Positions 7,401 through 15,142 of a stretch of 30,799 bases of DNA are shown one piece after another. A program made the position numbers and the translations under genes. The notes below the pieces were generated by a model that was given only the letters and a program-made list of their open reading frames with translations, searched no databases and was not told the origin of the DNA. This stretch comes from Qipengyuania_B sp965214525. GTDB taxonomy: Bacteria; Pseudomonadota; Alphaproteobacteria; Sphingomonadales; Sphingomonadaceae. The stretch spans positions 1 through 30,799 of the forward strand of contig CBDCCB010000003.1 of NCBI GenBank assembly GCA_965214525.1, in the 5' to 3' direction. Position 1 is the stretch's first letter, and every line of letters starts with the position of its first letter.

Positions 7401-8660
7401 CTATTCCGCAACCCGCTCGATGATGATGGCGGGCGCCATGCCGCCCGCCGCGCACATGGTGACGAGTCCGTAGCGGCCACCAGTGCGCTCCAGTTCGTCA
7501 AGGATGGTGCCGATGAGGATCGAACCGGTCGCACCGATCGGATGCCCGAGTGCGATAGCCCCGCCATTCACATTGACCTTGTCAACATCAAGATCCAGAT
7601 CGCGGATAAATTTGGCGGCGACGACGGCGAACGCCTCGTTGATCTCCCAAAGATCGATGTCGTCCTTGGTCAGGCCGGCTTTTTCCAGAACCTTTTTAGC
7701 TGCGGGAACCGGGGCATTCAGCATCAGGGTAGGATCGTCCCCCTGATTGGCGGTCGCGACGATGCGCGCGCGCGGCTTCAGACCATGTTCGTCGGCATAT
7801 TCCTTCGATGTGACCAGCACGGCAGCAGCCCCATCAACCACGCCCGACGAATTGCCCGCATGATGAAAATGCTGGATGTCGAGATCAGGATACTTCTGAT
7901 TGATAAGACCGCGAAAGGTCGTGCCGTTCTTGTCAATCGGAACATCAGCGATCTTGGCGAAACTGGGCTGCAATTCAGCTAGACCCTCGGCGGTCGTCTG
8001 CGGACGGGGAAATTCCTCGGTGTCGAGCAGGACGTTGCCGTCATCGTCCGTCACGGGAACCAGGCTCTTGTCGAACCGCCCCTCCTCGATCGCGCGAGCG
8101 GCGCGTTGCTGGCTGCGTAGCCCCAAAGCGTCCAGCTCCTCGCGGGTGAAGCCCTCCTTCGTCGCAATGGCATCCCCGCACACCCCCTGATGCGATTGCG
8201 GATGAACCTTCTGCAGCCGCTCATTGCCCGATCCCATCATCGGAGGGGTGAACCCGGCGGCCATTTCCTCCTGCGTCATTTGCCCGGTCAGGCTCATCAT
8301 CTCGGTGCCGCCCGCCACTACGCAATCGGCCATCCCGCTCATCACCTGCGCAGCTGCCAGATTGACGGTCGTGATCCCGCCGCCACAAAACCTGTCGAGC
8401 GTCATCCCCGAACTCGTCACGTCGTAGCCCGCATCCAATGCAGCCATACGGCCAAGGTCGCCGCCCTGTTTTCCCTTTTGCGTGCTGGTCGACCAGATCA
8501 CATCGTCCACGTCCTTCGTATCGAGCTTGTTTCGCTCGGCAATTGCCTTCAGCACGGTCGCGGCCAGATGCTGCGGATGCCGCGCAGCCAGGGAACCCTT
8601 GCCCACCTTGCCAATTCCGCGCGGTGTGCGGACGGCGTCAATGATGTAGGCGTCGGTCAT
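7401..8660 (-). CDS. Acetyl-CoA C-acyltransferase (thiolase)
   Basis: 419 residues, start ATG 8660 with AAAGGA upstream; the longer open frame to 8744 adds a non-homologous tail and is rejected. MTDAYIIDAVRTPRGIGKVG is the standard thiolase N-terminus. The nucleophile Cys92 sits in LDRFCGGGITTVN, the His in NGGAIALGHPIGATG, and the second catalytic Cys in LVTMCAAGGMAPA. WEINEAFAVVAAKF is the family NEAFA signature. The enzyme cleaves 3-ketoacyl-CoA to acetyl-CoA and a shortened acyl-CoA (beta-oxidation), or runs the reverse condensation. It is divergent from the enoyl-CoA hydratase gene and upstream of the thiolase-like gene, so the three look like one fatty-acid or side-chain degradation unit. 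Chain-length preference cannot be read from the sequence. Confidence 0.92.
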   Translation of the reverse strand: MTDAYIIDAVRTPRGIGKVGKGSLAARHPQHLAATVLKAIAERNKLDTKDVDDVIWSTSTQKGKQGGDLGRMAALDAGYDVTSSGMTLDRFCGGGITTVNLAAAQVMSGMADCVVAGGTEMMSLTGQMTQEEMAAGFTPPMMGSGNERLQKVHPQSHQGVCGDAIATKEGFTREELDALGLRSQQRAARAIEEGRFDKSLVPVTDDDGNVLLDTEEFPRPQTTAEGLAELQPSFAKIADVPIDKNGTTFRGLINQKYPDLDIQHFHHAGNSSGVVDGAAAVLVTSKEYADEHGLKPRARIVATANQGDDPTLMLNAPVPAAKKVLEKAGLTKDDIDLWEINEAFAVVAAKFIRDLDLDVDKVNVNGGAIALGHPIGATGSILIGTILDELERTGGRYGLVTMCAAGGMAPAIIIERVAE

Positions 8661-8756
8661 GTCGGGTTCCTTTGCGAACGGGTTAAGGTTGACGTATTCG
8701 TAAGCCGGGGCCAGCAAGGGGGCAAGACAAGTTTCGTAACGCAATGGGAGTTGCCG

Positions 8757-9518
8757 ATGTCCGAGGAAGTTCTGACCCGCGAAGAGGATGGCGTCATCGT
8801 CATCACCATCAACCGCCCCGAAGCGAAGAATGCGATGAACAAGGCCGCAGCCGAGGGGATTGCGGCGGCGCTCGACCGGCTCGACGGTGACGACAATCTG
8901 CGGGTGGGAATTTTGACCGGGGCTGGCGGTAGCTTCTGCTCCGGCATGGACCTCAAGGGTTTCCTACGCGGCGAGAGCCCTACGATCGAGGGGCGGGGTT
9001 TTGGCGGCCTGGTTCAGCAAAAGCCCAAGAAGCCGCTGATCGCAGCGGTCGATGGCTATGCCCTTGCAGGTGGCATGGAACTGATGATCGCGTGCGATCT
9101 GGTCGTGGCCAGCAAGGATGCGAAATTCGGCATTCCGGAAGTGAAGCGAGGCTTGGCGGCCGCTGCGGGCGGGTTGATGATGCTTCCCGATCAGATCCCC
9201 CACAAGATCGCGATGGAACTGGCTTTGACGGGCGAGTTCATATCCGCGCAACGGGCTTATGAAATCGGACTGATCAACCGGATCGCCGATGGGGAAGCTA
9301 TCGAGGGTGCCATGGAACTGGCCCGCTCCATCAATGCAAACGGCCCTTTGGCGGTACAGATCTCCAAGCAGGTCATCGAAGAATCAAGGGGGTGGAGCAT
9401 GGGCGACCGCTGGAACAATCAGGCACAGATCGTGCCGACAGTCTTCATGAGCGAAGACGCGCGTGAGGGCGCCGCTGCCTTTGCGGAGAAGCGCAAGCCC
9501 AATTGGAAGGGCAAATAG
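8757..9518 (+). CDS. Enoyl-CoA hydratase/isomerase (crotonase family)
   Basis: 253 residues. ATG 8757 has GGGAG six bases upstream; the open frame continues upstream but across the divergent thiolase gene, so that part is not coding. Crotonase features: VIVITINRPEAKNAMN at the N-terminus, the oxyanion-hole segment GAGGSFCSGMDLKGF, and DGYALAGGMELMIACD carrying the first acidic catalytic position. The second acidic position (Glu164 of rat hydratase) is the Glu in KFGIPEVKRGLAA. Both acidic positions are retained, so hydration of trans-2-enoyl-CoA is plausible; isomerase or hydrolase activity is also found in the superfamily. It lies 96 bases from the divergent thiolase start, and the shared gap probably holds both promoters. 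Confidence 0.9.
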   Translation: MSEEVLTREEDGVIVITINRPEAKNAMNKAAAEGIAAALDRLDGDDNLRVGILTGAGGSFCSGMDLKGFLRGESPTIEGRGFGGLVQQKPKKPLIAAVDGYALAGGMELMIACDLVVASKDAKFGIPEVKRGLAAAAGGLMMLPDQIPHKIAMELALTGEFISAQRAYEIGLINRIADGEAIEGAMELARSINANGPLAVQISKQVIEESRGWSMGDRWNNQAQIVPTVFMSEDAREGAAAFAEKRKPNWKGK

Positions 9519-9630
9519 GCCGGTCGGGCCTGTCCGCCCCGGTCCGCCGAATCATTTCGAGAGGTGATCCGGCGACTGAAGCGTATTCAGCGATTGCGAC
9601 CATGGGCGAAGCACAATCTGGCTAATCGTT

Positions 9631-10854
9631 TCAGGCAAAGTGCAGGCGTCGATACTTGCCGCGGAAGTAAAGGAGGGGATCGCGCTGGGGAGCGAAGCGG
9701 ACGCGCATGACTTCGCCGACCAGGATGACGTGATCGCCGCCGTCATATTCGGCATGCTTGCGACATTCAAAGCTTGCCAGTGAGTTGCAGATGATGGGCG
9801 CACCCGTGTCCCATTCTTCCCAGGCCGTCTGCCCGAACCGGTCTTCCCTGCTCCTCGCGAATATGTTGGAGACGTTCTGTTGCCCGATATGCAGCACGTT
9901 GACTGCAAAGTGATTGACCGCGTGCAGCGCACTCATGCTGTTCGCGTTGCGGGCCGGACATACCAGCAATAATGGCGGGTCCATGCTGACTGAAGTGAAG
10001 CTGTTGGCGGTCAGGCCCACGGGCGTTCCGTCCGCCCCCTTGGCGGTAACGACGGTGACGCCCGTCGCGAAACAGCCGAGCGCATCGCGCAACGTGCGTT
10101 GATCGGACCCGGATACGAATTCGTTGGGCGAACGCGGGACTCGCCGTTCGAGAAATTCCACCAGCAATGCATTGAACGTATCAGCGTGTTCCAGCGCGAT
10201 CGGATGCTCGGCATCCTCTACTTCGGCAACCTCTGCCGCCGGTATCCGTCGGGCAAGATCGGTGATGTCGTATGAAGATAATAGAGCGCTGCGTGTATCG
10301 CGCAGCAGCAGCGTTGGCACCTCGATCTGGCCGATCGCTTCCAGCACGCGGCGCTTCACCTCATCAGGATCGACACCGTTGACGAAGGCAGGGTCGAAGC
10401 CGGTTGCCCGGTCTTCAGCCTGGGAACCCTGCGAGGGTCGGTCTCGCAAGACCGGGTTGTCGCCATCAATATGCGCCGGACTGTCCACCAGGATAAGACC
10501 GCTGGCAAGGTCGGGGCCACCTTCCACGATGGCGGTGGCGGCAATCCAACCGCCGAGCGACGCGCCGACGATGACGGGGCGCGAAGACAATTGCCGCAAG
10601 ACAGCGTGCAGATCGCCGACCAACGCGGTGATGTCGTAGCGCCCATCGCGCGGCCGTTCGCTTCCGCCATGACCCCTGAGGTCCAGGGTGATAACGTGTC
10701 GGCCCGCTTCGGCCAGCGCCTTGGCGGTCGGCAGCCAGACGTCGCGCGATTGCCCGCCTCCGGGAACGAGCAGAACGGAAGGTTCGTGCTGGGAGCCGAA
10801 TTCATCTGCCGCGATACAAAGTCCGCCAAATCCTGTCAGTCTGCGCTTGGCCAT
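9631..10854 (-). CDS. Alpha/beta hydrolase - flavin reductase fusion protein
   Basis: 407 residues in one uninterrupted frame, start ATG 10854 with AGGA seven bases upstream. Residues about 20-235 are an alpha/beta hydrolase: VLLVPGGGQSRDVW, TLDLRGHGGSERP, nucleophile Ser99 in VIVGASLGGW, Asp186 in LLLRDTRSAL, and His217 in EDAEHPIALEHAD. After a short linker, residues about 250-407 form a flavin-reductase-like (DIM6/NTAB) FMN domain: LRDALGCFATGVTVVTAKG, GLTANSFTSVSMDPPLLLVC, NHFAVNVLHIGQQ and GDHVILVGEVMRV. Such reductases supply FMNH2 to two-component monooxygenases. The fusion suggests an ester or lactone hydrolase working in step with a flavin-dependent oxygenation, for example ester formation by a Baeyer-Villiger-type step followed by hydrolysis. 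No partner monooxygenase is in the window. Both domain calls are strong; the joint role is inference. Confidence 0.85.
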   Translation of the reverse strand: MAKRRLTGFGGLCIAADEFGSQHEPSVLLVPGGGQSRDVWLPTAKALAEAGRHVITLDLRGHGGSERPRDGRYDITALVGDLHAVLRQLSSRPVIVGASLGGWIAATAIVEGGPDLASGLILVDSPAHIDGDNPVLRDRPSQGSQAEDRATGFDPAFVNGVDPDEVKRRVLEAIGQIEVPTLLLRDTRSALLSSYDITDLARRIPAAEVAEVEDAEHPIALEHADTFNALLVEFLERRVPRSPNEFVSGSDQRTLRDALGCFATGVTVVTAKGADGTPVGLTANSFTSVSMDPPLLLVCPARNANSMSALHAVNHFAVNVLHIGQQNVSNIFARSREDRFGQTAWEEWDTGAPIICNSLASFECRKHAEYDGGDHVILVGEVMRVRFAPQRDPLLYFRGKYRRLHFA

Positions 10855-11039
10855 CAGTGTTTCCTGGGACGAACCTGCATTGCTTGCCGCTACAAGGCCG
10901 CAGCACATCAAGATAGGTGTGCCTTAAGCGCCTAGGGACGCAAATCGCAAACCGTTAGCGCAAAATCCCTTGCGACTGAGCGAACCCCGGACAGCATGAG
11001 ACTAACCGCCGATGATGACGAGATGACGAGCCCGGAAAA

Positions 11040-11130
11040 TGGCGGAGACGGAGGGATTCGAACCCTCGGTACCCGAATAGAGTACGGTTCCTTAGCAGGG
11101 AACTGGTTTCAGCCACTCACCCACGTCTCC
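11040..11130 (-). tRNA. tRNA-Ser (anticodon GCU)
   Basis: On the minus strand the gene begins GGAGACGTGGGTGAGTGG and ends GTCTCC-G-CCA. The seven-base acceptor stem GGAGACG pairs with CGTCTCC; the discriminator is G and the CCA end is encoded. The anticodon arm is GTTCC-CTGCTAA-GGAAC with anticodon GCT. There is a long variable arm, as in type II tRNAs, and a GGTTCGAATCC T-loop. The long variable arm plus GCU anticodon identify a serine tRNA reading AGC/AGU. Confidence 0.97.
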
Positions 11131-11155
11131 GCACGCATCTTGGTGCGAGGGGCGC

Positions 11156-11184
11156 GCTATAACCGGGGCTGGCAATTGCGGCAA
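11156..11184 (-). promoter_or_regulatory. Probable sigma-70-type promoter of tRNA-Ser
   Basis: On the minus strand TTGCCG (11184-11179) is followed by a 17-base spacer and TATAGC (11161-11156). A start site about seven bases further would lie roughly 20 bases before the tRNA 5' end. Spacing and position fit a housekeeping promoter; not experimentally shown. Confidence 0.5.
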
Positions 11185-11296
11185 GAGGCACCGGCTGGCG
11201 ATTGCCAATAGCGTTCGGGACCGCTAAGGACGGTTCAGCGCGGCTTCAGGGCGGCGTCGCAAGGTTGTTTTTCAATCAAATGGCGGGCTGGTAACG

Positions 11297-12076
11297 ATGC
11301 GAACGATTTCTTTGAAGCGTATGATGCGCGCTTTGGCTCCGCTCGCTGCGCTCGGCGGTTTGCTAGGCGCACCCGTTGCCGCACAGATCGAGACGATTGA
11401 TCCCGATACCGCGATCGACGGTGATCTGGCGCAGCCTGCCGATCCTTACACCTATCCTACGCCTTCCGCCGATCTGCCGCGGGAGGAGTTTCCACCGGAC
11501 ACGCTGGAAGAGGCACTTCCGCCCGCCAGTGCCCCGATCGAACAGCAGACTGCGTCCGAAGAAGCCAGCGAAGCCGCCCGGGAGGCTGAGGGGGCGACCT
11601 ACAAGGAAGACGACCTGATCGGTGCCGCCGAAGGATTGTTCGGCAAAGGCGCGGAAGGCGTCGCTCGCATGATCCAGGGGCTGCTGGCCAAACAGGGCGA
11701 ACCCAATGGCTATATCGTGGGTCGGGAAGCGAGCGGCGCTTTCATCGTGGGCGCGCGCTATGGTTCGGGAACGCTGTATCACAAGGTCGAAGGGGAACTG
11801 CCTGTCTATTGGACGGGGCCGTCGATCGGCTTCGATGCCGGTGCCAATGCGGGCAACACGTTCGTCCTCGTCTATAACCTTTATGACAGCGACGAGCTTT
11901 ACAAACGCTTTCCCGCTGGGGAGGGGCAGTTGTATGTCATTGGCGGGCTGACCGCCAGTTACTTGCGCAAGGGCGATGTCGTGTTGATCCCCATTCGCGT
12001 AGGCGCCGGGTTGCGCGTCGGGGTGAACGCGGGGTATATGCGGTTTTCAAAGAAGCAGCGCTGGATTCCTTTCTGA
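11297..12076 (+). CDS. eipA: EipA family (DUF1134) periplasmic protein
   Basis: 259 residues. The N-terminus MRTISLKRMMRALAPLAALG continues to an Ala-x-Ala cleavage site (VAAQ), a clear Sec signal peptide. Residues about 30-95 are acidic, Pro/Glu-rich and probably unstructured. From about residue 100 the DUF1134 domain is plain: NGYIVGREASGAFIVGARYG, GELPVYWTGPSIGFDAGANA, LYVIGGLTASYLRKGDVVL, and the C-terminal MRFSKKQRWIPF. This family was named EipA in Brucella, where it supports envelope integrity; it is conserved in many alphaproteobacteria. The domain is predicted to be a small beta-barrel-like periplasmic fold with no known enzyme activity. ATG 11297 has only a weak ribosome site; an internal ATG at 11321 would still keep most of the signal peptide. 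Transcribed alone, divergent from the tRNA. Confidence 0.88.
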   Translation: MRTISLKRMMRALAPLAALGGLLGAPVAAQIETIDPDTAIDGDLAQPADPYTYPTPSADLPREEFPPDTLEEALPPASAPIEQQTASEEASEAAREAEGATYKEDDLIGAAEGLFGKGAEGVARMIQGLLAKQGEPNGYIVGREASGAFIVGARYGSGTLYHKVEGELPVYWTGPSIGFDAGANAGNTFVLVYNLYDSDELYKRFPAGEGQLYVIGGLTASYLRKGDVVLIPIRVGAGLRVGVNAGYMRFSKKQRWIPF

Positions 12077-12146
12077 TGGGGATGGCCGATAGCCGACGGA
12101 TCGTGCCGGCTTGATAAGAGCCCAGGTCGTGGGCAAGGAGGCCGGC

Positions 12147-13334
12147 ATGTTTGAAGGCTTGGAACCCCAATCGCCCGACGCGCTGCTTGCGCTCATCAAG
12201 CTGTACGCAGATGACGAGCGCCCCGACAAGATCGATCTGGGGGTCGGTGTCTACCGTGACACGGCGGGCAATACGCCGGTATTCCGATCGATCAAGGCGG
12301 CTGAGCAAGCGCTCGTGAACGAGCAGCACAGCAAGGCCTATCTCGGACCGGAAGGCGATCTGGCATTCGTCGCGGCGCTCGAACCGTATCTGTTCGACGA
12401 GGCACTTCGCGATAGCGGGAAGGGCATCGCCGGAATGCAGACGCCGGGCGGTACGGGGGCAGTACGGCTCGCTTTGGCTCTGGCGAAGAAGGCCGGGGCG
12501 ACCCGGGTGCTGCTGGGCACTCCAAGCTGGCCCAACCACGCGCAGATCCTGGCGGACCTGGATCTAGAAATGGTTGCGTTCGATCACGCGAAGGATGATG
12601 GAACAGCCGATATCGAGGGCGTGTTGCAAGCGATCGGGGGGGCGGAAAAGGGCGATGCGATCATCGTGCATGCGTGTTGCCATAACCCCACCGGCATCGA
12701 TTACACCCAGGAGGATTGGGAGCGTATCGCCCAGGCGCTGGCCGATCGACCGGTTTTGCCGATCATAGACGTTGCTTATCAGGGCCTTGGAAACGGTCTG
12801 AGCGAGGATGTAGCAGGGGCGCAAACCGTGCTCCACGCTGTTTCCGAAGCGTTGATCGCCTATAGCTGTGACAAGAATTTCGGCCTCTATCGCGACCGCG
12901 TGGGGGCGTTATACATGATGATGGCGGATCGTAGTCTGATGGACACGATCACGTCCAACGCGAACGCTCTGGCCCGGGCCACTTGGTCGATGCCCCCCGA
13001 TCACGGTGCCGCAGCAGTGCGACTGGTGCTGAACGATGCGACGATGAAGCAGGACTGGCTTGACGAGTTGACCTCGATGCGGGAGCGCATCCGGACCATG
13101 CGAGAGCAGCTTGCTGTGGCGGACAACGCGGCGCAGGGTCTCGACCTGACGCCACTGGCTCGGCAGAACGGACTTTTCGCCATGCTCAAGCTGGACAAGG
13201 CGCAGATCAAGCGATTGCGAGAGCAACATGCGATATACATGGCCGGATCGGGGCGCATCAACATCGCTGGACTGACCGAAGACAATATCGATCGCTTCAT
13301 CCGGACTTTGGGCGAAGTGACACAACGGTCGTGA
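12147..13334 (+). CDS. Aromatic amino acid / aspartate aminotransferase (class I)
   Basis: 395 residues, start ATG 12147 behind a strong AAGGAGG; the open frame extends to 12111 but without homology. It is a fold-type I PLP enzyme of the AspC/TyrB subgroup: MFEGLEPQSPDALLALIKLY and KIDLGVGVYRD at the N-terminus, the cofactor-phosphate loop TPGGTGAVRLAL, Asn180 in CCHNPTGIDYT, Asp208 and Tyr211 in IIDVAYQGLGNG, the Schiff-base Lys243 in SCDKNFGLYRDRVG, and the substrate-carboxylate Arg in SGRINIAGLTEDNI. It transfers an amino group between aromatic amino acids or aspartate and 2-oxoglutarate. The sequence alone does not separate tyrosine/phenylalanine from aspartate preference, so no symbol is given. 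Confidence 0.93.
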   Translation: MFEGLEPQSPDALLALIKLYADDERPDKIDLGVGVYRDTAGNTPVFRSIKAAEQALVNEQHSKAYLGPEGDLAFVAALEPYLFDEALRDSGKGIAGMQTPGGTGAVRLALALAKKAGATRVLLGTPSWPNHAQILADLDLEMVAFDHAKDDGTADIEGVLQAIGGAEKGDAIIVHACCHNPTGIDYTQEDWERIAQALADRPVLPIIDVAYQGLGNGLSEDVAGAQTVLHAVSEALIAYSCDKNFGLYRDRVGALYMMMADRSLMDTITSNANALARATWSMPPDHGAAAVRLVLNDATMKQDWLDELTSMRERIRTMREQLAVADNAAQGLDLTPLARQNGLFAMLKLDKAQIKRLREQHAIYMAGSGRINIAGLTEDNIDRFIRTLGEVTQRS

Positions 13335-13387
13335 CAACTCGCTAAAGTTTTTCGTGAACTGTCGAGGTCGAGCGCCGTTAGGTTTGC

Positions 13388-14485
13388 ATGCCCCGTCGTG
13401 CCGATGCTGCCACCCAGAAATTTTCCCGACCTCGCCAATGGCGACCCAAACGAGTGATCCTCACGCGGTCAGCGCGCGAACATGCGCATGGTCGGGCAAT
13501 CGCGGAACGGGTCGCCGCCCTCGGCATTACGGTGACGCAGCTGCCGAACGATCGCTTGCAACTTGGCCTGCCGGACGACGAGCGGCGCGCTTATGCGGAA
13601 GCCAAGTCCACCCTGGCAATCGTGGTTGCGCCACCATCCAAGCGCAAGTTGCAACCGATTGCGCCGAGCGCGGACTGGCGCGTCGATCTCGCGCAAGGGT
13701 GTCCGGCTCATTGCAATTACTGCTATCTTGCAGGATCGCTGAAAGGCCCGCCCATCACGCGTGCGTACGCGAACCTTGGGGAAATCCTGTCAGTGCTTCC
13801 GGATTACCTGGGGCAGGGGACGATCACTTCGCGCGATCAAGCCCGGCAGCATGAGGGGACGACCTACGAAGCATCGTGCTATACCGACCCCCTGGCGATC
13901 GAAGCAGTTACCGGCTCCTTGTCGGCCGCGATCCGCTGGTTCGGCCAATGGGAGGCTCCGGCCCAGCTGCGCTTCACCACCAAGTTCGCCGATGTCGAGC
14001 CGCTACTGGACCTTGCGCATAACAAGCGCACCCGGATGCGCGCATCGATCAATCCGCGCGCCTACGCGCAATTCGAGGGCGGAACGACGCCGGTGGCCGA
14101 CCGCCTGGCCGCGTTGCGCGCGATGGCATTGGCAGGCTATCCCATCGGCCTGACGATCGCCCCGATCATCGCCGCCGAGGGTTGGCGCGATGTCTATGCC
14201 CAATTGCTGGCGGATGCGGGCGATACGCTCGGCGATCTGGCGGATTGCGATCTGACCATCGAACTCATCACGCATCGCTTTACCCAAGGATCGCGCGAGG
14301 TGCTGCAAAGCTGGTATCCGGCATCCAAACTCGACATGGGTCACGAGAACCGGTCCATCAAACGAACGAAATTCGGGTCGCAAAAGCACGTCTACGACAA
14401 GGAAACGATGGCACAACTGCGCAAGTTTTTCGAGACGCATGTCGCGCTAGAATTGCCCAACGCACGCATCCTTTACTGGACGTGA
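13388..14485 (+). CDS. Spore photoproduct lyase-like radical SAM protein
   Basis: 365 residues, ATG 13388. The radical-SAM cluster motif is GCPAHCNYCYLAG, with Cys105, Cys109 and Cys112 in the C-x3-C-x2-C spacing of spore photoproduct lyase. Downstream, YEASCYTDPLAIE holds Cys164, which aligns with the hydrogen-donor Cys of SplB. GYPIGLTIAPIIAAEGW and ITHRFTQGSREVLQSWYP are also typical SplB segments. In spore formers SplB reverses the thymine dimer 5-thyminyl-5,6-dihydrothymine. No spores are expected in this lineage, so the true substrate of this branch is unclear. The N-terminal 80 residues are basic (MPRRADAATQKFSRPRQWRP), which could help DNA or RNA contact. It is 53 bases after the aminotransferase stop, with no obvious link to it. 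Family call strong, function open. Confidence 0.87.
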   Translation: MPRRADAATQKFSRPRQWRPKRVILTRSAREHAHGRAIAERVAALGITVTQLPNDRLQLGLPDDERRAYAEAKSTLAIVVAPPSKRKLQPIAPSADWRVDLAQGCPAHCNYCYLAGSLKGPPITRAYANLGEILSVLPDYLGQGTITSRDQARQHEGTTYEASCYTDPLAIEAVTGSLSAAIRWFGQWEAPAQLRFTTKFADVEPLLDLAHNKRTRMRASINPRAYAQFEGGTTPVADRLAALRAMALAGYPIGLTIAPIIAAEGWRDVYAQLLADAGDTLGDLADCDLTIELITHRFTQGSREVLQSWYPASKLDMGHENRSIKRTKFGSQKHVYDKETMAQLRKFFETHVALELPNARILYWT

Positions 14486-14504
14486 TAGCGCTTGGCGCAC
14501 CCGA

Positions 14505-15128
14505 TCAGGAAGCCATCGCCAGAGTTTGCATGCGCTTCAAGTAGCGGGCCAATACGTCGATCTCCAAATTCACGCGGTCCCCCTCGCGAAGCTGCCCCAG
14601 GGTCGTGACTTCAGCGGTATGCGGGATGATGTTGAGATTGAATACAACGTCGCCATCAGCCTCATCGCGCACCTCGTTGACGGTCAGCGAGACCCCATCG
14701 ACCGTCACGGAGCCTTTTTCCGCTATGAAGGGCGCGATGGACGCCGGGGCACGAATGTCCAGCCGGCGTGAACCGCCGACATCGTGCGATCGGGTTACCT
14801 GGCCAAGCGCATCAACGTGGCCGGTGACGATATGCCCCCCCAGTTCATCTCCAAGCTTCAACGCAGGCTCGAGGTTCACCGTTTCCCCTTCGCGCCATCG
14901 ATCATGCGCTGTGCGCGATACGGTTTCATCGGAAACGTCCACGGAAAACCAGGCATTCCCGGCATCTTCGCCCCGCTCCACGACTGTCAGGCAAACGCCC
15001 GCGCACGCAATGGAACTGCCGATAGCGATCGTGTCTGGATCCCACGGACAGCTTATGCGCACGCGCAGGTCGCGCTGCCGTTCGGCCTGCTCGATACGAC
15101 CCGTTGCAGTGACGATACCGGTGAACAT
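14505..15128 (-). CDS. ribE: Riboflavin synthase, alpha chain
   Basis: 207 residues, the normal family length, with two tandem lumazine-binding domains. The first opens with MFTGIVTATGRIEQ and carries GSSIACAGVCLTVVE; the second opens with GHIVTGHVDALGQV and carries KGSVTVDGVSLTVNEV. The internal repeat is clear by eye. The enzyme dismutates two 6,7-dimethyl-8-ribityllumazine molecules into riboflavin and a pyrimidine product in the cytosol. ATG 15128 has AAGGG upstream. It follows ribD by 14 bases and is the last gene of the minus-strand run. I saw no FMN riboswitch before ribD or ribE, so expression probably follows the upstream promoter. Confidence 0.96.
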   Translation of the reverse strand: MFTGIVTATGRIEQAERQRDLRVRISCPWDPDTIAIGSSIACAGVCLTVVERGEDAGNAWFSVDVSDETVSRTAHDRWREGETVNLEPALKLGDELGGHIVTGHVDALGQVTRSHDVGGSRRLDIRAPASIAPFIAEKGSVTVDGVSLTVNEVRDEADGDVVFNLNIIPHTAEVTTLGQLREGDRVNLEIDVLARYLKRMQTLAMAS

Positions 15129-15142
15129 GCTGCGAACCCTTC

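Noticed and set aside
7397..7567. N-terminal extension of the thiolase-like open frame to 558 residues
   Set aside because: It lies inside the 3' part of the true thiolase gene, reads as Ser/Arg-rich shadow protein, and family homology begins just after TTG 7396.
8190..8756. N-terminal extension of the enoyl-CoA hydratase open frame
   Set aside because: It is antisense to the thiolase gene and has no crotonase features; ATG 8757 has a good ribosome site.
10996..11211. 71-codon open frame overlapping the tRNA
   Set aside because: It translates through the tRNA-Ser gene and has no protein-like features.
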